Virus record (IMG/VR): IMGVR_UViG_3300033997_000571
Coordinates: 1 to 40,887 of that record
Direction: 5' to 3' (one strand)
Length of the DNA stretch: 40,887 bases
Origin: a virus
The notes beneath the pieces were generated by a model. The model was not told where the DNA came from. It did not search any database and saw only the letters and a program-made list of their open reading frames with translations. Made by a program: the position numbers and the translations under genes. Shown one piece after another: positions 21,424 through 30,125 of this stretch (positions within the stretch are counted from its first letter, which is position 1; each line of letters starts with the position of its first letter).

Positions 21424-23420
21424 CACTGTCTCCCGACGGGCCGGCGCGGCTGGCTGGATGGTAAGGACTGCTTCGTGGTCGGCTGCCATTGTTCGGCTCT
21501 CGTGGGGTTTGCTGGGATTGAGTTGGTTTCTGCTGCCTGCTCAACTAACTTGGATTCGCCCGACGTTCCGTCGGGAGCCGGCGGCTGTTCGAACAAGTCC
21601 GGGGTATCCGGGTCAACGAAATCGCGGAGCGCCTTCCACTGTGCTGCGGTCTTCTTATGCAGCCACAGGTAGTAGGCGCAGGCCAGGCCGTAGACCATCA
21701 GGTCGCCCGCCTCGTTACGGTCATTCTTTTTCTTTTCCCAGACGCGAATCTTCCTACCCCGCTTGTACACGCTCACGCAGTACTCGGCGGTGAGCTGCTC
21801 GTAATAATCGAGCGGGAGGTTCGCCGGGAAGTGGATTGCGCCCGGGCCGTCGACCAGGCGGTAACGCACTGCCAGGTAGTCCTTTGCCGTATCGGTACCG
21901 ATCAGCCACAGCTTGGCGCCGTGCGGGATGCTCTTGCCTTGCCAGTTCACGTCGACCAGCGACGGCTTCGTCGCCAGGATTGGCTTGCCGTAGCGCGACT
22001 CCCCCTTGATCGCGTAGACGTGGCGGTGCTGCCTGGTGCGGGTGAAGTTGTAGACGTCGTGGGTATTCGCACCGCCGGAATCGATGAAGGCCGCGGCGAT
22101 CGACAGCATCCGTCCGCTCACATGCTGGTAGCGGCCGAGCAACAGCTTGTCGAGCCGGTCCTGCGTGTCCTGGTCGGACGGCGAACCGGAAACCACCTGA
22201 TAGTCCACGATCCAGCATTCGAGGCCCTCACCCCACGCGATCACCTTCAGCTCGAAACGGTCCGGCTGCGTGTCGACGGTGGCCGTCAGGATCAGGCCGC
22301 CCTTCGGAACGGTGCCCAGCTTGTACGCTTCGGCACGCGCCTGCAGCTCGCTCGCCTTGGTCTGCTCCTTCTTGCGCTCCCAGCTGCGCGCCAGGCGGGT
22401 GTTGTAGAAGGTAATCATCTTCTCTTCGCTACCCTCTTCCAGCTTCGCCTTGGCCGCCTTGTACTCCTTCAGCAGGCCGGCCCAGGAGAACCAGCCATAG
22501 GGCAGGAACATGCCGTTGATGGTGAAGCTGATCGTCTCGCCGTCGCCGGCCACGCCTTCAGTCCAGGCGCCGCGTTCGAACATCTTCGTCTTGTCGGTCT
22601 CGTACATGAAGCAGCCGCACTCGATGCAGGGGTACATCGCGCGGCCGGCCTCGTCCTCCTGCAGGCGCTCGAAGACCAGCGTCTGAGGGTGACCGCAGTG
22701 TACGCAGTCGGCAAGCGCCTCCTGTTGCGTGCCCTTCTGGTACAGCGCCTCGATCGCCGAAGCATCCTTCTCGGTTGGCGAGCTGGGGTAGTAGGACTTG
22801 CGGTTGCGCTCATAGGTGGTCTGGCGCGCCTCTGCCAGGGCAACGGTATCGCCCTCACCGTCCACGTTGGCATCGGCGCGGTCGACCTCGTCGTACAGGA
22901 CGTAGCGGCAGGACAGCTCGGACAGGTTGGCCGCGGCTCCCGATGTGACGATGGTCAGCGCACCACCGGTGTATTCCTTGGTGTCCATCGTGTTGATCGA
23001 GTCGCGGGGGCGCGGCACCGCAACGCGCTCGCGCAGCACCGGCACCGCCTCGATGGTCTTGTCGATACGCTTGCTTGCGCGCTTGGCCAGCTTGCCGGTC
23101 GGGAGAATCCACAGGAAGTTCGACGGCGCCTGGGCCACGGTCGAGCCGAACCAGTTCAAACCCACCTGGGTCTTCAGCATCTGCGACGCACCCATCACCA
23201 CGACGCGTTTGCACGGATGGTGCGGCGACAGCGCGCGCATGACCTGGCGTGCGTGCGGAGTGCGACTGGTGCGGTACTTGCCGTACTCGCTGGCTCCCCC
23301 GCTTTTCGGAATGATCATGTGCTGGTCGGCCCATTCGTCTACCGGCAGGTTCGGATCCGGCTGCAGGCCGCGGCCGATTGCAGCGCGCACGACGCTGGAG
23401 GCTGGAGCAAGGCGCATCAC
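21420..23420 (-). CDS. Terminase large subunit, gpA family, 666 aa
   Basis: An N-terminal ATPase region has a Walker-A-like GASQMLKT (77-84) and Walker B VLYDEVDRAD (about 174-183). A zinc-ribbon-like insert follows (ADCVHCGHPQ ... YPCIECGCFM, CxxC-CxxC). A nuclease region comes later (AAFIDSGGANTHDVYNF). This is the lambda gpA/GpA-type motor that cuts concatemers and pumps DNA through the portal. The last 80 residues are low-complexity. It overlaps the small subunit gene by four bases, as usual for a terminase pair. Confidence 0.92.
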   Translation of the reverse strand: MMRLAPASSVVRAAIGRGLQPDPNLPVDEWADQHMIIPKSGGASEYGKYRTSRTPHARQVMRALSPHHPCKRVVVMGASQMLKTQVGLNWFGSTVAQAPSNFLWILPTGKLAKRASKRIDKTIEAVPVLRERVAVPRPRDSINTMDTKEYTGGALTIVTSGAAANLSELSCRYVLYDEVDRADANVDGEGDTVALAEARQTTYERNRKSYYPSSPTEKDASAIEALYQKGTQQEALADCVHCGHPQTLVFERLQEDEAGRAMYPCIECGCFMYETDKTKMFERGAWTEGVAGDGETISFTINGMFLPYGWFSWAGLLKEYKAAKAKLEEGSEEKMITFYNTRLARSWERKKEQTKASELQARAEAYKLGTVPKGGLILTATVDTQPDRFELKVIAWGEGLECWIVDYQVVSGSPSDQDTQDRLDKLLLGRYQHVSGRMLSIAAAFIDSGGANTHDVYNFTRTRQHRHVYAIKGESRYGKPILATKPSLVDVNWQGKSIPHGAKLWLIGTDTAKDYLAVRYRLVDGPGAIHFPANLPLDYYEQLTAEYCVSVYKRGRKIRVWEKKKNDRNEAGDLMVYGLACAYYLWLHKKTAAQWKALRDFVDPDTPDLFEQPPAPDGTSGESKLVEQAAETNSIPANPTRAEQWQPTTKQSLPSSQPRRPVGRQW

Positions 23421-23983
23421 TCGACCGCCTCGGCGGTGTCGATGCCCAGCTCGGACTGCAGCATGTGGGCCATGCTCGCAAGCAGCGCCTGCAGCTCACG
23501 CTCGATCACGTCCTCGCATGCTTCCGGCCTATCGAGCGCCGCGACCTCCGCCGCGATCCGGCGCGCGCAGTTGCTGAGCCCATCACGCAGCCCACGCGCC
23601 ACCTCAAACATCGAGGCTTCGACGTCCGCCTTGAGCAGGAACTTCCCGGCCATCTCGGCCAACTTGATCTCTGCCGCCTCAGCCTCCGCCGCCTCCCGAC
23701 GCGCCCGGCTTGTATCGTAGCCAGGCACCTTCACCGGCGACTCCGGACCTCCCGCCCCTCCCGCACCCGCTGCCGCCCCGGGCTGCGCCCCGTTTGCCAG
23801 TTGGTCAGAGCGGTGGCCGTTTGCGCGCTGGCGGGTGTGCTTTGCGTACAGGTGCGACGCATAGTCCGGATCGACCTTGCCATCGGTGACCGGGATCTCG
23901 CAGCGCTTCACCGCATCGTATGCGGACTGGCGGGAAATCCCCACGGTCTTGGCCCACTCGGCGATGGTTGTCAGGTTCGGCAT
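23417..23983 (-). CDS. Terminase small subunit, Nu1-like, 188 aa
   Basis: The N-terminus contains a winged-helix/HTH (TTIAEWAKTVGISRQSAYDA, residues 5-24) suited to recognising the packaging site. A flexible Gly/Ala/Pro-rich linker (about 68-85) and a long helical C-terminal region follow, probably for large-subunit contact. It overlaps the large subunit gene (ATGA). Three copies of CCTGACAA lie around its start and could be its DNA target; that is inference. Confidence 0.8.
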   Translation of the reverse strand: MPNLTTIAEWAKTVGISRQSAYDAVKRCEIPVTDGKVDPDYASHLYAKHTRQRANGHRSDQLANGAQPGAAAGAGGAGGPESPVKVPGYDTSRARREAAEAEAAEIKLAEMAGKFLLKADVEASMFEVARGLRDGLSNCARRIAAEVAALDRPEACEDVIERELQALLASMAHMLQSELGIDTAEAVE

Positions 23984-24099
23984 GTGTTTCGATACGTTGT
24001 CAGGATGTTTGTCAGGAAATGTTTTCGGGTCCGGCTAGTGCGCTGACGGGGCCTGAATTACCCTTGCCAGCCATACCCCGGGAAGAACCTAACCCGGGG
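23968..24099. other. Repeat and hairpin region upstream of terS, candidate packaging (cos/pac) site
   Basis: TTGTCAGG (CCTGACAA on the minus strand) occurs at 23968-23975, 23997-24004 and 24009-24016; the last two are 12 bases apart. Further upstream a GC-rich inverted repeat, CCCCGGG (24076-24082) and CCCGGGG (24093-24099), flanks a ten-base loop. Lambda-type phages keep cos just upstream of the small subunit gene, exactly here. No overhang sequence can be named from one integrated copy. The hairpin might equally end transcription of the gene at 24109. Confidence 0.4.
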
Positions 24100-24108
24100 G
24101 AGGGGGCG

Positions 24109-24864
24109 CTACCGGATGCGCGCTGTCCTCAGCGCCTTCTCCGTTTCGGCCTCGAAGTGCAGCGGGAAGCGAGCAGCCACCGTGGCCTCGGCGACCTCAT
24201 GGAAGCGCAGGCGGGTCTGGTACTGCACCTGCGACACGAAGACGAACACCGGGCGGATCGCTGTGCCATGGCCGAATCGGCGCTTCAGGTACACACCAGG
24301 CGGCAGGCCGCGGTTCCCGTTCGGCAGTGCGAAGTAGGTCACGCCCTGGCGCGCGATGGTGCGGTTCGAACGCTGGCTGCCGGTGGCGCGGGATTCGTGG
24401 CCTGCGCCGCGCTGCACCTTTAGCTGCGACAGGATCTGGGTGATCTGGTTGCGACGGATGTTGCCGTTGGCGTCCAGCTGGGCGCCCGCCGCCGGCACCA
24501 GGAACCAGCCGGCAGGCATCAAGCCATTGGCCTGGAGCAGGCGCTCAGCGCCCTTGTGGCGGCGACCACCGCCGAAGATCTGCGGCGACAGGAAGCGGTC
24601 GGCCGGCACACCCTTGCCGAAAGGGTCATCCTTGACCCAAACACGCGCCTCGAGGTTGGTCTTCGTCGCACGTTTCAGGTACGTGCCGTTCACGGCGTAT
24701 GCGGTCGGACGATCGAAGGAGGCGCGCATCTCGTCCTTGATGGCAGCCTGGACGTCCTGGGCGGTGCGGGTCAGCGAGACCGCGGCCACGAACGGCCCTT
24801 GCCTGCCCAGCTCGGCGATCCGGTCTGCCATGGCCGGGAAGGTCGTCTTCACATTCATCCGCAT
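24109..24864 (-). CDS. Conserved-looking phage protein of unknown function, 251 aa
   Basis: Although the frame is open for another 160 bases, the ATG at 24864 (MRMNVKTTFPAMADRIAEL) has a strong Shine-Dalgarno (GAGGAGAG, four bases upstream), and upstream sequence is repeat-rich. The protein is basic, with ALRTARIR at the end and an RRHKGAERLLQ block. It has the style of tail/minor virion proteins (HK97 gp10 style), but I do not recognise its family. It lies between the repeat field and the terminase genes, opening the late region. Confidence 0.6.
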   Translation of the reverse strand: MRMNVKTTFPAMADRIAELGRQGPFVAAVSLTRTAQDVQAAIKDEMRASFDRPTAYAVNGTYLKRATKTNLEARVWVKDDPFGKGVPADRFLSPQIFGGGRRHKGAERLLQANGLMPAGWFLVPAAGAQLDANGNIRRNQITQILSQLKVQRGAGHESRATGSQRSNRTIARQGVTYFALPNGNRGLPPGVYLKRRFGHGTAIRPVFVFVSQVQYQTRLRFHEVAEATVAARFPLHFEAETEKALRTARIR

Positions 24865-24906
24865 ACTGCTCTCCTCATTTCGCAGGCTTTGCAGCCCAAT
24901 CTCTAA

Positions 24907-25130
24907 ACCCTGCAAGTCTGTAACCCGCATGGATACTGACTCTTGGCAGGGTATGCAGGGATGCAGGGTTGTTTTTGATGTGGGCGTTAAAAAAAAGACC
25001 CACATCAGAACCACAGCAATTCGCACCTATGTGCGTAAAACCCTGCAAACCCTACCTACCCTGCTAGAACCCACTGTTCATGCGGGTTTCAGCCTTGCAG
25101 GGTTCATATGCAACCCTGCTCAACCCTGCA
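24907..25130. repeat. Iteron-like field of about ten ACCCTGCA/TGCAGGGT copies
   Basis: Copies of TGCAGGGT or its complement occur at 24907-24914, 24946-24953 (GGCAGGGT), 24954-24961 and 24962-24969 (adjacent), 25040-25047, 25057-25064, 25096-25103, 25112-25119 and 25122-25130, with degenerate copies at 24922-24929, 25048-25055 and 25081-25088. Both orientations are present. The field starts inside the last codons of the primase-helicase gene and fills the gap after it. Repeated short sites next to a replication gene suggest an origin or a regulator-binding array; this is inference. Confidence 0.65.
24977..25006. repeat. Inverted repeat with A-rich loop inside the iteron field
   Basis: GATGTGGG (24977-24984) and CCCACATC (24999-25006) are perfect complements around a 14-base loop containing eight consecutive A. 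A second, smaller hairpin (CGCAC-CTAT-GTGCG, 25022-25035) lies just beyond. An AT-rich core between iterons could be an easily opened element of an origin. As a minus-strand terminator it is poor, because the T-run is in the loop. Confidence 0.5.
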
Positions 25131-27870
25131 ATGCCCGGTCCGCACGAACGTCGCTCAGCTTCCTGAACTTGGCGATCTGCGCCTCCAGGTCTTCCGGATG
25201 GTCTGGGTTCTCGACCATGAACACCATCCGCGTCTTCTTATGCTTGCTCTCGACCGCCACACTCTTCTTGGCCTTGTGCTCCCGACTGGCGATCAAGCCC
25301 GAGAACTTGCACAAGGTGAGCGGTTTCTCCCCGCTCTTGTCGCACCACCGCTTATAGATGATGTACAGGTCCTCCGACAGGCAGGAGCAGTACGGCGCAT
25401 CCAGGTATCCGTCCTTCCACGCTCGGTGGAAGCTCATCCAGCCGGCCAGACCGAACTCGATCACGCGCTCTTTCGCCAGCGTCATCGGCGGCTTGGTGTG
25501 CTCATTGAAGTCGTCCAGCGGCAGGTTGAGCAGGAAGTGGTAGAAGGCCTCGATCCCGCCGGCTGCGATCGAGCGCTGCACCTCGGCGTAGAAGGTCGCG
25601 TCCTGCTTGCGCCTGGCCTCGATCACCATGAAGCGCCGGTCCTCCAGCTCGATCGGGATCGGCTGCGGCTCGTTCGACAGGAAGGCCGAGTTCATGTGGT
25701 TGCGCTCGTCCCGCTCCGGCAGGTTCTTCTGGTTGATGCTCATCGTCTTGCCGGTGATCATGTACTTGAGCGTGCCGTTGTGGCTGTACTTGTCATCGCG
25801 CGATAGCACCTCTTCGAACAGAACGAACAGCTTGCGGCTGCGCCAGGCCGTGAAGGTCGAGTCCAACTGGTGTTGGCTGGCCACCGTGCCATAGTCACCG
25901 TAGATCGGCAGCATCACGTCCTGGAAGAACAGAGACTTGCCGGTGCCCTGCTTCTCGCCGAACATCAGCAGCGCGGTCTGCATCTTGGCGCCCGGATGCT
26001 GCAGGGGGTAAGCCAGCCAGCGCAGGATCCACTCGACGCAGTCCTCGACCCGGTCTTCGGCGTCGCACAGCGAAGCAAGGAGCGCGAGGATCGGCTTGAT
26101 CAGCTCGCCGTCCTCCCGCGGCGACAGCGGCCAGCCGAGGAATATGTTCACATGGCTGACCGGGTCGGCCGTCTGGGTAGGATCGAACACCAGGTTACGG
26201 GCCTCGATCGTCTTGCGCTGCGCATGCTCCTGCCACTTCGACGTGAGTTCAGGCGTGTAGTCGGCCCGTACGGCGCCCAGCGACATGACCTGCTGGCCGA
26301 TCGCATCCCAGACCGTCTCGGTGCCGCGCAGCAGCGTCAGGCTGTCGAGCATCTCGCCGAGCTTGCCGCCGCCGGCCCCGCCCTCGACTGCCTTGCCACC
26401 GATGAGGGTGGGCAGGGAGTCGCGCAGGATGGTGCGCCGCTTCGGGTCTTTGTTCCAGGTCTCGGCCAATTCCTTGCCGACCCAGGCCGCGAACGCCGAC
26501 CGCTTCAACCGCTGCTTGCGCAGGCTATCCCAGACGTCGGTGGTCGGGTAGATGAGGCTGAAATGCGACAGCAGCACCTCCAAGGTTGGAATGCGCATCG
26601 CACCTGGTGCTTCGGTCTGCAGCTCGGCAGGTGGCGTATTCACAGGAGGCGCATCATCCAGGTAGGCTGGCGGTTCATCAGCCAAAGTAGACGGCGCTTG
26701 CGACTGGTCGGCAGCAAGCGCGCGGGACCGCGCGGCCAGCACCTGGTCGCGCACCACGTCGAGCGATTCGGCCAGGTACAGGTCGTTGAAGTCCGAATCC
26801 TTGCTGTCCGCTGCGCGGTCCGCGAATACCGGGACCACGACGGACGCGTTGCCAACTGCGCGGGCTGCAGCGCGCGAGCGCGACACGCCGGCGTTCTCGA
26901 ACTTGCGCATCTGGATCTGGCGGCCGGCGCGGATGTCGGCCTCGATGTAGTCCGTGCCGGTGCCGTCGCGGCGCCAGGTGGCACGAACGCGCACGATGTC
27001 ACCCGTCTTGGCCTCGACTTGGTGGTCGACGCCGTCGATCAACGGCTCCCATTCGGCCTCGAAGTCCTTGAGGAGGGCTTCGCGCAGGCGCGCCACGACG
27101 CGCGCGTCGTCGTCGGCCAGGAACAGGAGATGCGCATTCGGGAAGTCGCGACGCAGCTGCTGCGCGACCGCCATCAGGTTACCTGCATTGAAGGCGACCA
27201 TTACGGGCGTATCGAAGCCGGTGGCCATGCGCGACGTTTCGCAGGTGGCGTAGCCCTCCCCGATTTCGATCAGTGGCGTGTCCTGGTTGACCTTGCCGAG
27301 CAGGCAACAAGCGCCGATCATGTCCATGCCCGAGCTGAAGCGTTTGTTGCCGTCGGCTGTGATCTTCTGGAGGCCAGCGAGCACGGCACCCTCGATGCTG
27401 TACTTGCGCGCCGGGATCAGCAACTGGCCCTTTGCGTCGACGCGCGTGCCTTCGCACCCGACGCGCTTTCGCTCAAGGTAGGCGTGCAGCTCGACATCAG
27501 CGGCGCTATCCGCATCGCCCCATGCCATGCGTGCGCGGTTAGCGGCCATCTCGGCGTCGCGCTGCTTCTGCTCAGCCTCGGCGCGCTGGTACTCGACCTG
27601 CTTGCGCTCGGCCTCGGCGCGTTCTTCCGCCGTGATGCCGCCCCAGTCGATGGAGACCGGCACGGCGTTGTTGTCGTCGCCACGCCAGATGCCAAAGCTT
27701 CCGGTCAGAACACGCTTGCCGTTACGCAGATCCATCTCGCGCAGCACATACCACGCCTTCTTCTCGCGGCCGAATCGGTGGATTTTGCCGTCGACGACAG
27801 GATGGCCGGAAGGAAGCGGGGGAAGGCCCGCGCCGCCCATTTGGTCGATGATCTGCTCAAGCGTCGCCAT
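25120..27870 (-). CDS. Replicative primase-helicase (Toprim + SF3-type helicase), 916 aa
   Basis: The N-terminal 100 residues are followed by a Toprim-like domain with the acidic motifs IEIGEGYATCETS (about 201-213), LLFLADDDARV (248-258) and DSDFNDLYLAES (358-369). The C-terminal half is a helicase of the virus/plasmid D5/DUF5906 kind, with Walker A GEKQGTGKS (638-646), LFVLFEEVLSRDD further on and NLPERDERNHMN-AFLSNE with the sensor residues. It would prime and unwind phage DNA. The iteron field begins at its 3' end. It is coupled to a 57-aa gene upstream. Confidence 0.88.
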   Translation of the reverse strand: MATLEQIIDQMGGAGLPPLPSGHPVVDGKIHRFGREKKAWYVLREMDLRNGKRVLTGSFGIWRGDDNNAVPVSIDWGGITAEERAEAERKQVEYQRAEAEQKQRDAEMAANRARMAWGDADSAADVELHAYLERKRVGCEGTRVDAKGQLLIPARKYSIEGAVLAGLQKITADGNKRFSSGMDMIGACCLLGKVNQDTPLIEIGEGYATCETSRMATGFDTPVMVAFNAGNLMAVAQQLRRDFPNAHLLFLADDDARVVARLREALLKDFEAEWEPLIDGVDHQVEAKTGDIVRVRATWRRDGTGTDYIEADIRAGRQIQMRKFENAGVSRSRAAARAVGNASVVVPVFADRAADSKDSDFNDLYLAESLDVVRDQVLAARSRALAADQSQAPSTLADEPPAYLDDAPPVNTPPAELQTEAPGAMRIPTLEVLLSHFSLIYPTTDVWDSLRKQRLKRSAFAAWVGKELAETWNKDPKRRTILRDSLPTLIGGKAVEGGAGGGKLGEMLDSLTLLRGTETVWDAIGQQVMSLGAVRADYTPELTSKWQEHAQRKTIEARNLVFDPTQTADPVSHVNIFLGWPLSPREDGELIKPILALLASLCDAEDRVEDCVEWILRWLAYPLQHPGAKMQTALLMFGEKQGTGKSLFFQDVMLPIYGDYGTVASQHQLDSTFTAWRSRKLFVLFEEVLSRDDKYSHNGTLKYMITGKTMSINQKNLPERDERNHMNSAFLSNEPQPIPIELEDRRFMVIEARRKQDATFYAEVQRSIAAGGIEAFYHFLLNLPLDDFNEHTKPPMTLAKERVIEFGLAGWMSFHRAWKDGYLDAPYCSCLSEDLYIIYKRWCDKSGEKPLTLCKFSGLIASREHKAKKSVAVESKHKKTRMVFMVENPDHPEDLEAQIAKFRKLSDVRADRALQG

Positions 27871-28030
27871 GTGCTACCTCCTGACTTGCCTGGAGCTCGG
27901 CCAGCTGCGCGCGAAGATGCGCGAGGACGCGGCCCTTGTCGACTGGAGCCGGCGCTGGAGCGTCACGAAGCAAACGACGGCGGACCTGCAGTTCGGCCTG
28001 CATTGCGCGAGGCTTCACTTCAACGGCCAT
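27857..28030 (-). CDS. Short coupled gene upstream of the primase, 57 aa
   Basis: ATG at 28030 overlaps the end of the YmfL-like gene by 11 bases, and the TGA lies inside the fifth and sixth codons of the primase-helicase gene, so the frame links two real genes tightly. The product MAVEVKPRAMQAELQVRRRL is basic and helical, with a second amphipathic helix (RVLAHLRAQLAELQASQ). No family is recognised. It could be a small helicase partner or only a coupling peptide. Confidence 0.65.
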   Translation of the reverse strand: MAVEVKPRAMQAELQVRRRLLRDAPAPAPVDKGRVLAHLRAQLAELQASQEVAHGDA

Positions 28031-28496
28031 TGCCTGCTACTCCCTGTTCACCAGCCGTTGACGACCGGCAGTAAATTTGGAACATCAGGGCCATGAGCTC
28101 AGCCATGGTCTTGTGCATCTGCTGGCTGATCCCCTCGAGGTCATTGCGCTCGCGGGCATCGATCTCGCCATCCTTCACGGCTTTCGTATAGGTGGCCGAG
28201 AGATCACCCAGTTCGGAATACAGCTCGTGGAATTTTTCGTGTAACTCCTCGCCAGTCACGCCTTCGGCGTCTGGCAATTCCATGAAGACGCCGCCGGACG
28301 CGGCTGCGACAGCTTGGGCGAAGTGCGTCGTCCCTGCGTAGCTTTGGATCAGCAGCGCGGTGTCGACGCGCATACCCTGCCCTTTGACCTCGTACACGCG
28401 AGCCTCCAGCTGCGACTTCGTCATGCCGAGCGTTGCAGCGGTGCCGTTCCAGCCGTGCACCTTGATCATGTCTTGGTAGGCGGTCAACATTTCCAC
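28020..28496 (-). CDS. YmfL/CII-type phage regulatory protein
   Basis: The core HGWNGTAATLGMTKSQLEAR-VYEVKGQ, then ALLIQSYAGTTHFAQAVAAA-SGGVF and LHEKFHELYSELGDLSATYT, matches the YmfL family of phage regulators, small DNA-binding proteins located just after cro with a role like lambda CII. GTG at 28496 is preceded by GGAAGGAAA at ideal distance; alternative starts are ATG 28511 or an ATG near 28553, with a TTG at 28598. It leads the minus-strand replication genes. Function beyond DNA binding is inferred. Confidence 0.8.
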   Translation of the reverse strand: MEMLTAYQDMIKVHGWNGTAATLGMTKSQLEARVYEVKGQGMRVDTALLIQSYAGTTHFAQAVAAASGGVFMELPDAEGVTGEELHEKFHELYSELGDLSATYTKAVKDGEIDARERNDLEGISQQMHKTMAELMALMFQIYCRSSTAGEQGVAGNGR

Positions 28497-28719
28497 GGTC
28501 TTTCCTTCCATTCCTTGGGTACTGCTTTCGAAATCAGCGCGATAACATTTCATCGAATCAATTCCACCAATAACTAATTTCCTATGGGCAATTCTCAACG
28601 CGCACGAAAATCACGCTTGCTGTCGAGACTCCGGTGGGAGCGCAAACGAATCGCTCTGGTACTTCAGGTGACCTTGTTCGTTCGTTCAGGGCGCCTACTT
28701 ACCCTGTCAGCCACAACGG

Positions 28720-29055
28720 TCAACGGCCGAGTGATGTGGAGTTATGACCTTGCGCAAGTTGCCGGGCTTCACTCGAATGATCTTCAGGAAGATCACCTTT
28801 GCGCCGCGCACGGCAGGTCTGCATGGGACTGCAAGTGCTTGTAGATCGAATAAATGCCCAGTCGGCTTCAGGGCATAGCTCTTCGCAAACTAATGCCCGA
28901 CCACTCTCGCGCTCTAAATTGATTGCAAGCTTCTCGGTACAGGTGCGGTTGCCATAGCCGACCTGACGAAGGTAATCAAAAGAGGTTCCGCACCGAGCTG
29001 CAAAGGCTGCCCGGGCTTCCACCGGGATCGCGTTGAGGTAGTCGATGAGCTTCAT
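28720..29055 (-). CDS. Cro-like repressor (YdaS/Cro family), 111 aa
   Basis: Residues 1-70 (MKLIDYLNAIPVEARAAFAA, RCGTSFDYLRQVGYGNRTCT, REVSGRALVCEELCPEA-like end DWAFIR) are a typical phage Cro/YdaS helix-turn-helix protein, divergent from the repressor gene. The last 40 residues (CSPMQTCRARRKGDLPEDHS onward) look unlike the family, which usually ends about residue 70-75, so they may be a 3' extension by loss of the usual stop. Its promoter (TTGACT-N17-TACAGT) overlaps the 18-bp operator, and the ATG comes six bases after the -10. Confidence 0.82.
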   Translation of the reverse strand: MKLIDYLNAIPVEARAAFAARCGTSFDYLRQVGYGNRTCTEKLAINLERESGRALVCEELCPEADWAFIRSTSTCSPMQTCRARRKGDLPEDHSSEARQLAQGHNSTSLGR

Positions 29056-29061
29056 GCTCCA

Positions 29062-29108
29062 ACTGTATCAATTGATACAGCTGTAGTCAAGCGATTGATA
29101 ATTTATCA
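29062..29108. promoter_or_regulatory. Switch region: cro promoter with repressor operators
   Basis: A perfect 18-bp palindrome CTGTATCAATTGATACAG (29063-29080) lies in the spacer and -10 of the minus-strand promoter TTGACT (29090-29085) N17 TACAGT (29067-29062). A second, imperfect-centred palindrome TGATAATTTATCA lies at 29096-29108, and a half-site TGTATCA at 29144-29150 inside the repressor start. For the repressor gene a weak GATAAT at 29097-29102 could be its -10. CI and Cro would compete here; the roles are inferred from the lambda-like layout. Confidence 0.82.
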
Positions 29109-29136
29109 GATGCTAAAAATGCGCGACAATGTGAAA

Positions 29137-29856
29137 ATGAACATGTATCAACATCGCCGTGAACGGTTACTTGCCCTGATCGACCAGGAGTACGGAGGTC
29201 AGCGTGTCCGCTTTGGTGAGCGCGCCGGACTGAGCGACTCGCGCTTGGCGCAGCTGCTATCGAGTACCTACCGGGCCGGCACGGCCTTTACTGAGAAAAC
29301 CGCGCGCAAACTCGAGGAGCAGGCTGGGCTGCCTCCGCTTTACTTCGACCAGGGCGCGACTGCCAAAATCGACCCCGAATTCGGCTTGCGCGAGGGCACC
29401 TTCAAACGTGTACGCGTGGTCGAGGACGACGATCCTGCTCTAGTGCACATCCCTAAGGTGAAACTGCGTCTTTCTGCGGGTATTAACGGATTTGAGGTTG
29501 AACCAGAGCGTTATGACGGCGCCACCACTACCGTGCCAGCGGACTGGATAATGCGGAATGGCTACCACAAGGACAACTTAATTTCGATCCGCGTGAGGGG
29601 CGAAAGCATGGAGCCGACGCTCTATGAGGACGACCTCGTCGTGATCAACACTGCCGACAAGAAGATGGTCGACGGCGTCGTCTACGCCTTCAATTACGAG
29701 GGTGAGGCAGTTGTGAAGCGCCTAGAGCGTGATGGTGGTCAGTGGTATTTGAAGTCGGACAATCACGACCAGAGGAAATTCGGTAGGAAAACCTGCCGCG
29801 GCGACACCTGCATCATCATCGGGCGAGTGGTGCGAAAGGAAAGCGAAAGACTGTAA
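29137..29856 (+). CDS. CI-type repressor with S24 (LexA-like) self-cleavage domain, 239 aa
   Basis: An N-terminal helix-turn-helix (about 8-50, RFGERAGLSDSRLAQLLSST) is followed by a linker and an S24 peptidase domain. Ser157 lies in RGESMEPTLY and Lys194 in EAVVKRL. A likely cleavage point is Ala114-Gly115 (LSAGING). It keeps lysogeny and would be inactivated by RecA-dependent self-cleavage after DNA damage. Start ATG 29137 (MNMYQHRRER) is chosen as the first codon with the right HTH distance; ATG 29143 or 29110 are alternatives. Confidence 0.88.
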   Translation: MNMYQHRRERLLALIDQEYGGQRVRFGERAGLSDSRLAQLLSSTYRAGTAFTEKTARKLEEQAGLPPLYFDQGATAKIDPEFGLREGTFKRVRVVEDDDPALVHIPKVKLRLSAGINGFEVEPERYDGATTTVPADWIMRNGYHKDNLISIRVRGESMEPTLYEDDLVVINTADKKMVDGVVYAFNYEGEAVVKRLERDGGQWYLKSDNHDQRKFGRKTCRGDTCIIIGRVVRKESERL

Positions 29857-30125
29857 TGCATTATTCGGTTTTGCGCCTGCGTGATGTGCGCATGGCAGTA
29901 GTGTTGGTACAGGTAGGTCAGCTTCGTGATGACAGGATGCTTGCGCAGCTGCAGGCCAGGTTTGCGCTCCCTGTCATGCTCGTGGCACGCGACGACGGTG
30001 GATGGAGGGGCGTAAGAGCTTGGGCACAATTCGAGCCGGCGCCGTATCTAGCATCCTTGCTAGCACTCGAAGATATCGAGTGGATGGAGCTTCTTGAACC
30101 TGCTGAGCCCGAGCTGCCGTTTTAG
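29856..30125 (+). CDS. Small protein coupled to CI gene, 89 aa
   Basis: The ATG shares a base with the repressor stop (TAATG), so it is co-transcribed in the lysogen. The sequence MHYSVLRLRDVRMAVVLVQV, then ARFALPVMLVARDD, and an acidic end (ELLEPAEPELPF) looks soluble. No family is recognised. Expression together with CI suggests a lysogeny or exclusion role, but this is only inference from position. Confidence 0.65.
   Translation: MHYSVLRLRDVRMAVVLVQVGQLRDDRMLAQLQARFALPVMLVARDDGGWRGVRAWAQFEPAPYLASLLALEDIEWMELLEPAEPELPF

Noticed and set aside
21657-23720. Long plus-strand frame opposite the terminase genes
   Set aside because: Antisense shadow of the terminase large and small subunit genes, which carry recognised motifs; no ribosome binding site or domain.
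24907-25130. CRISPR array in the repeat field
   Set aside because: Units are only 8-9 bases, in both orientations and with irregular gaps, and no cas genes are visible.
28584-28844. Plus-strand frame of 86 codons between ymfL-like and cro-like genes
   Set aside because: It faces against both neighbours, overlaps the cro 3' end, has no visible ribosome binding site or domain; 28599-28719 is better read as a short gap.
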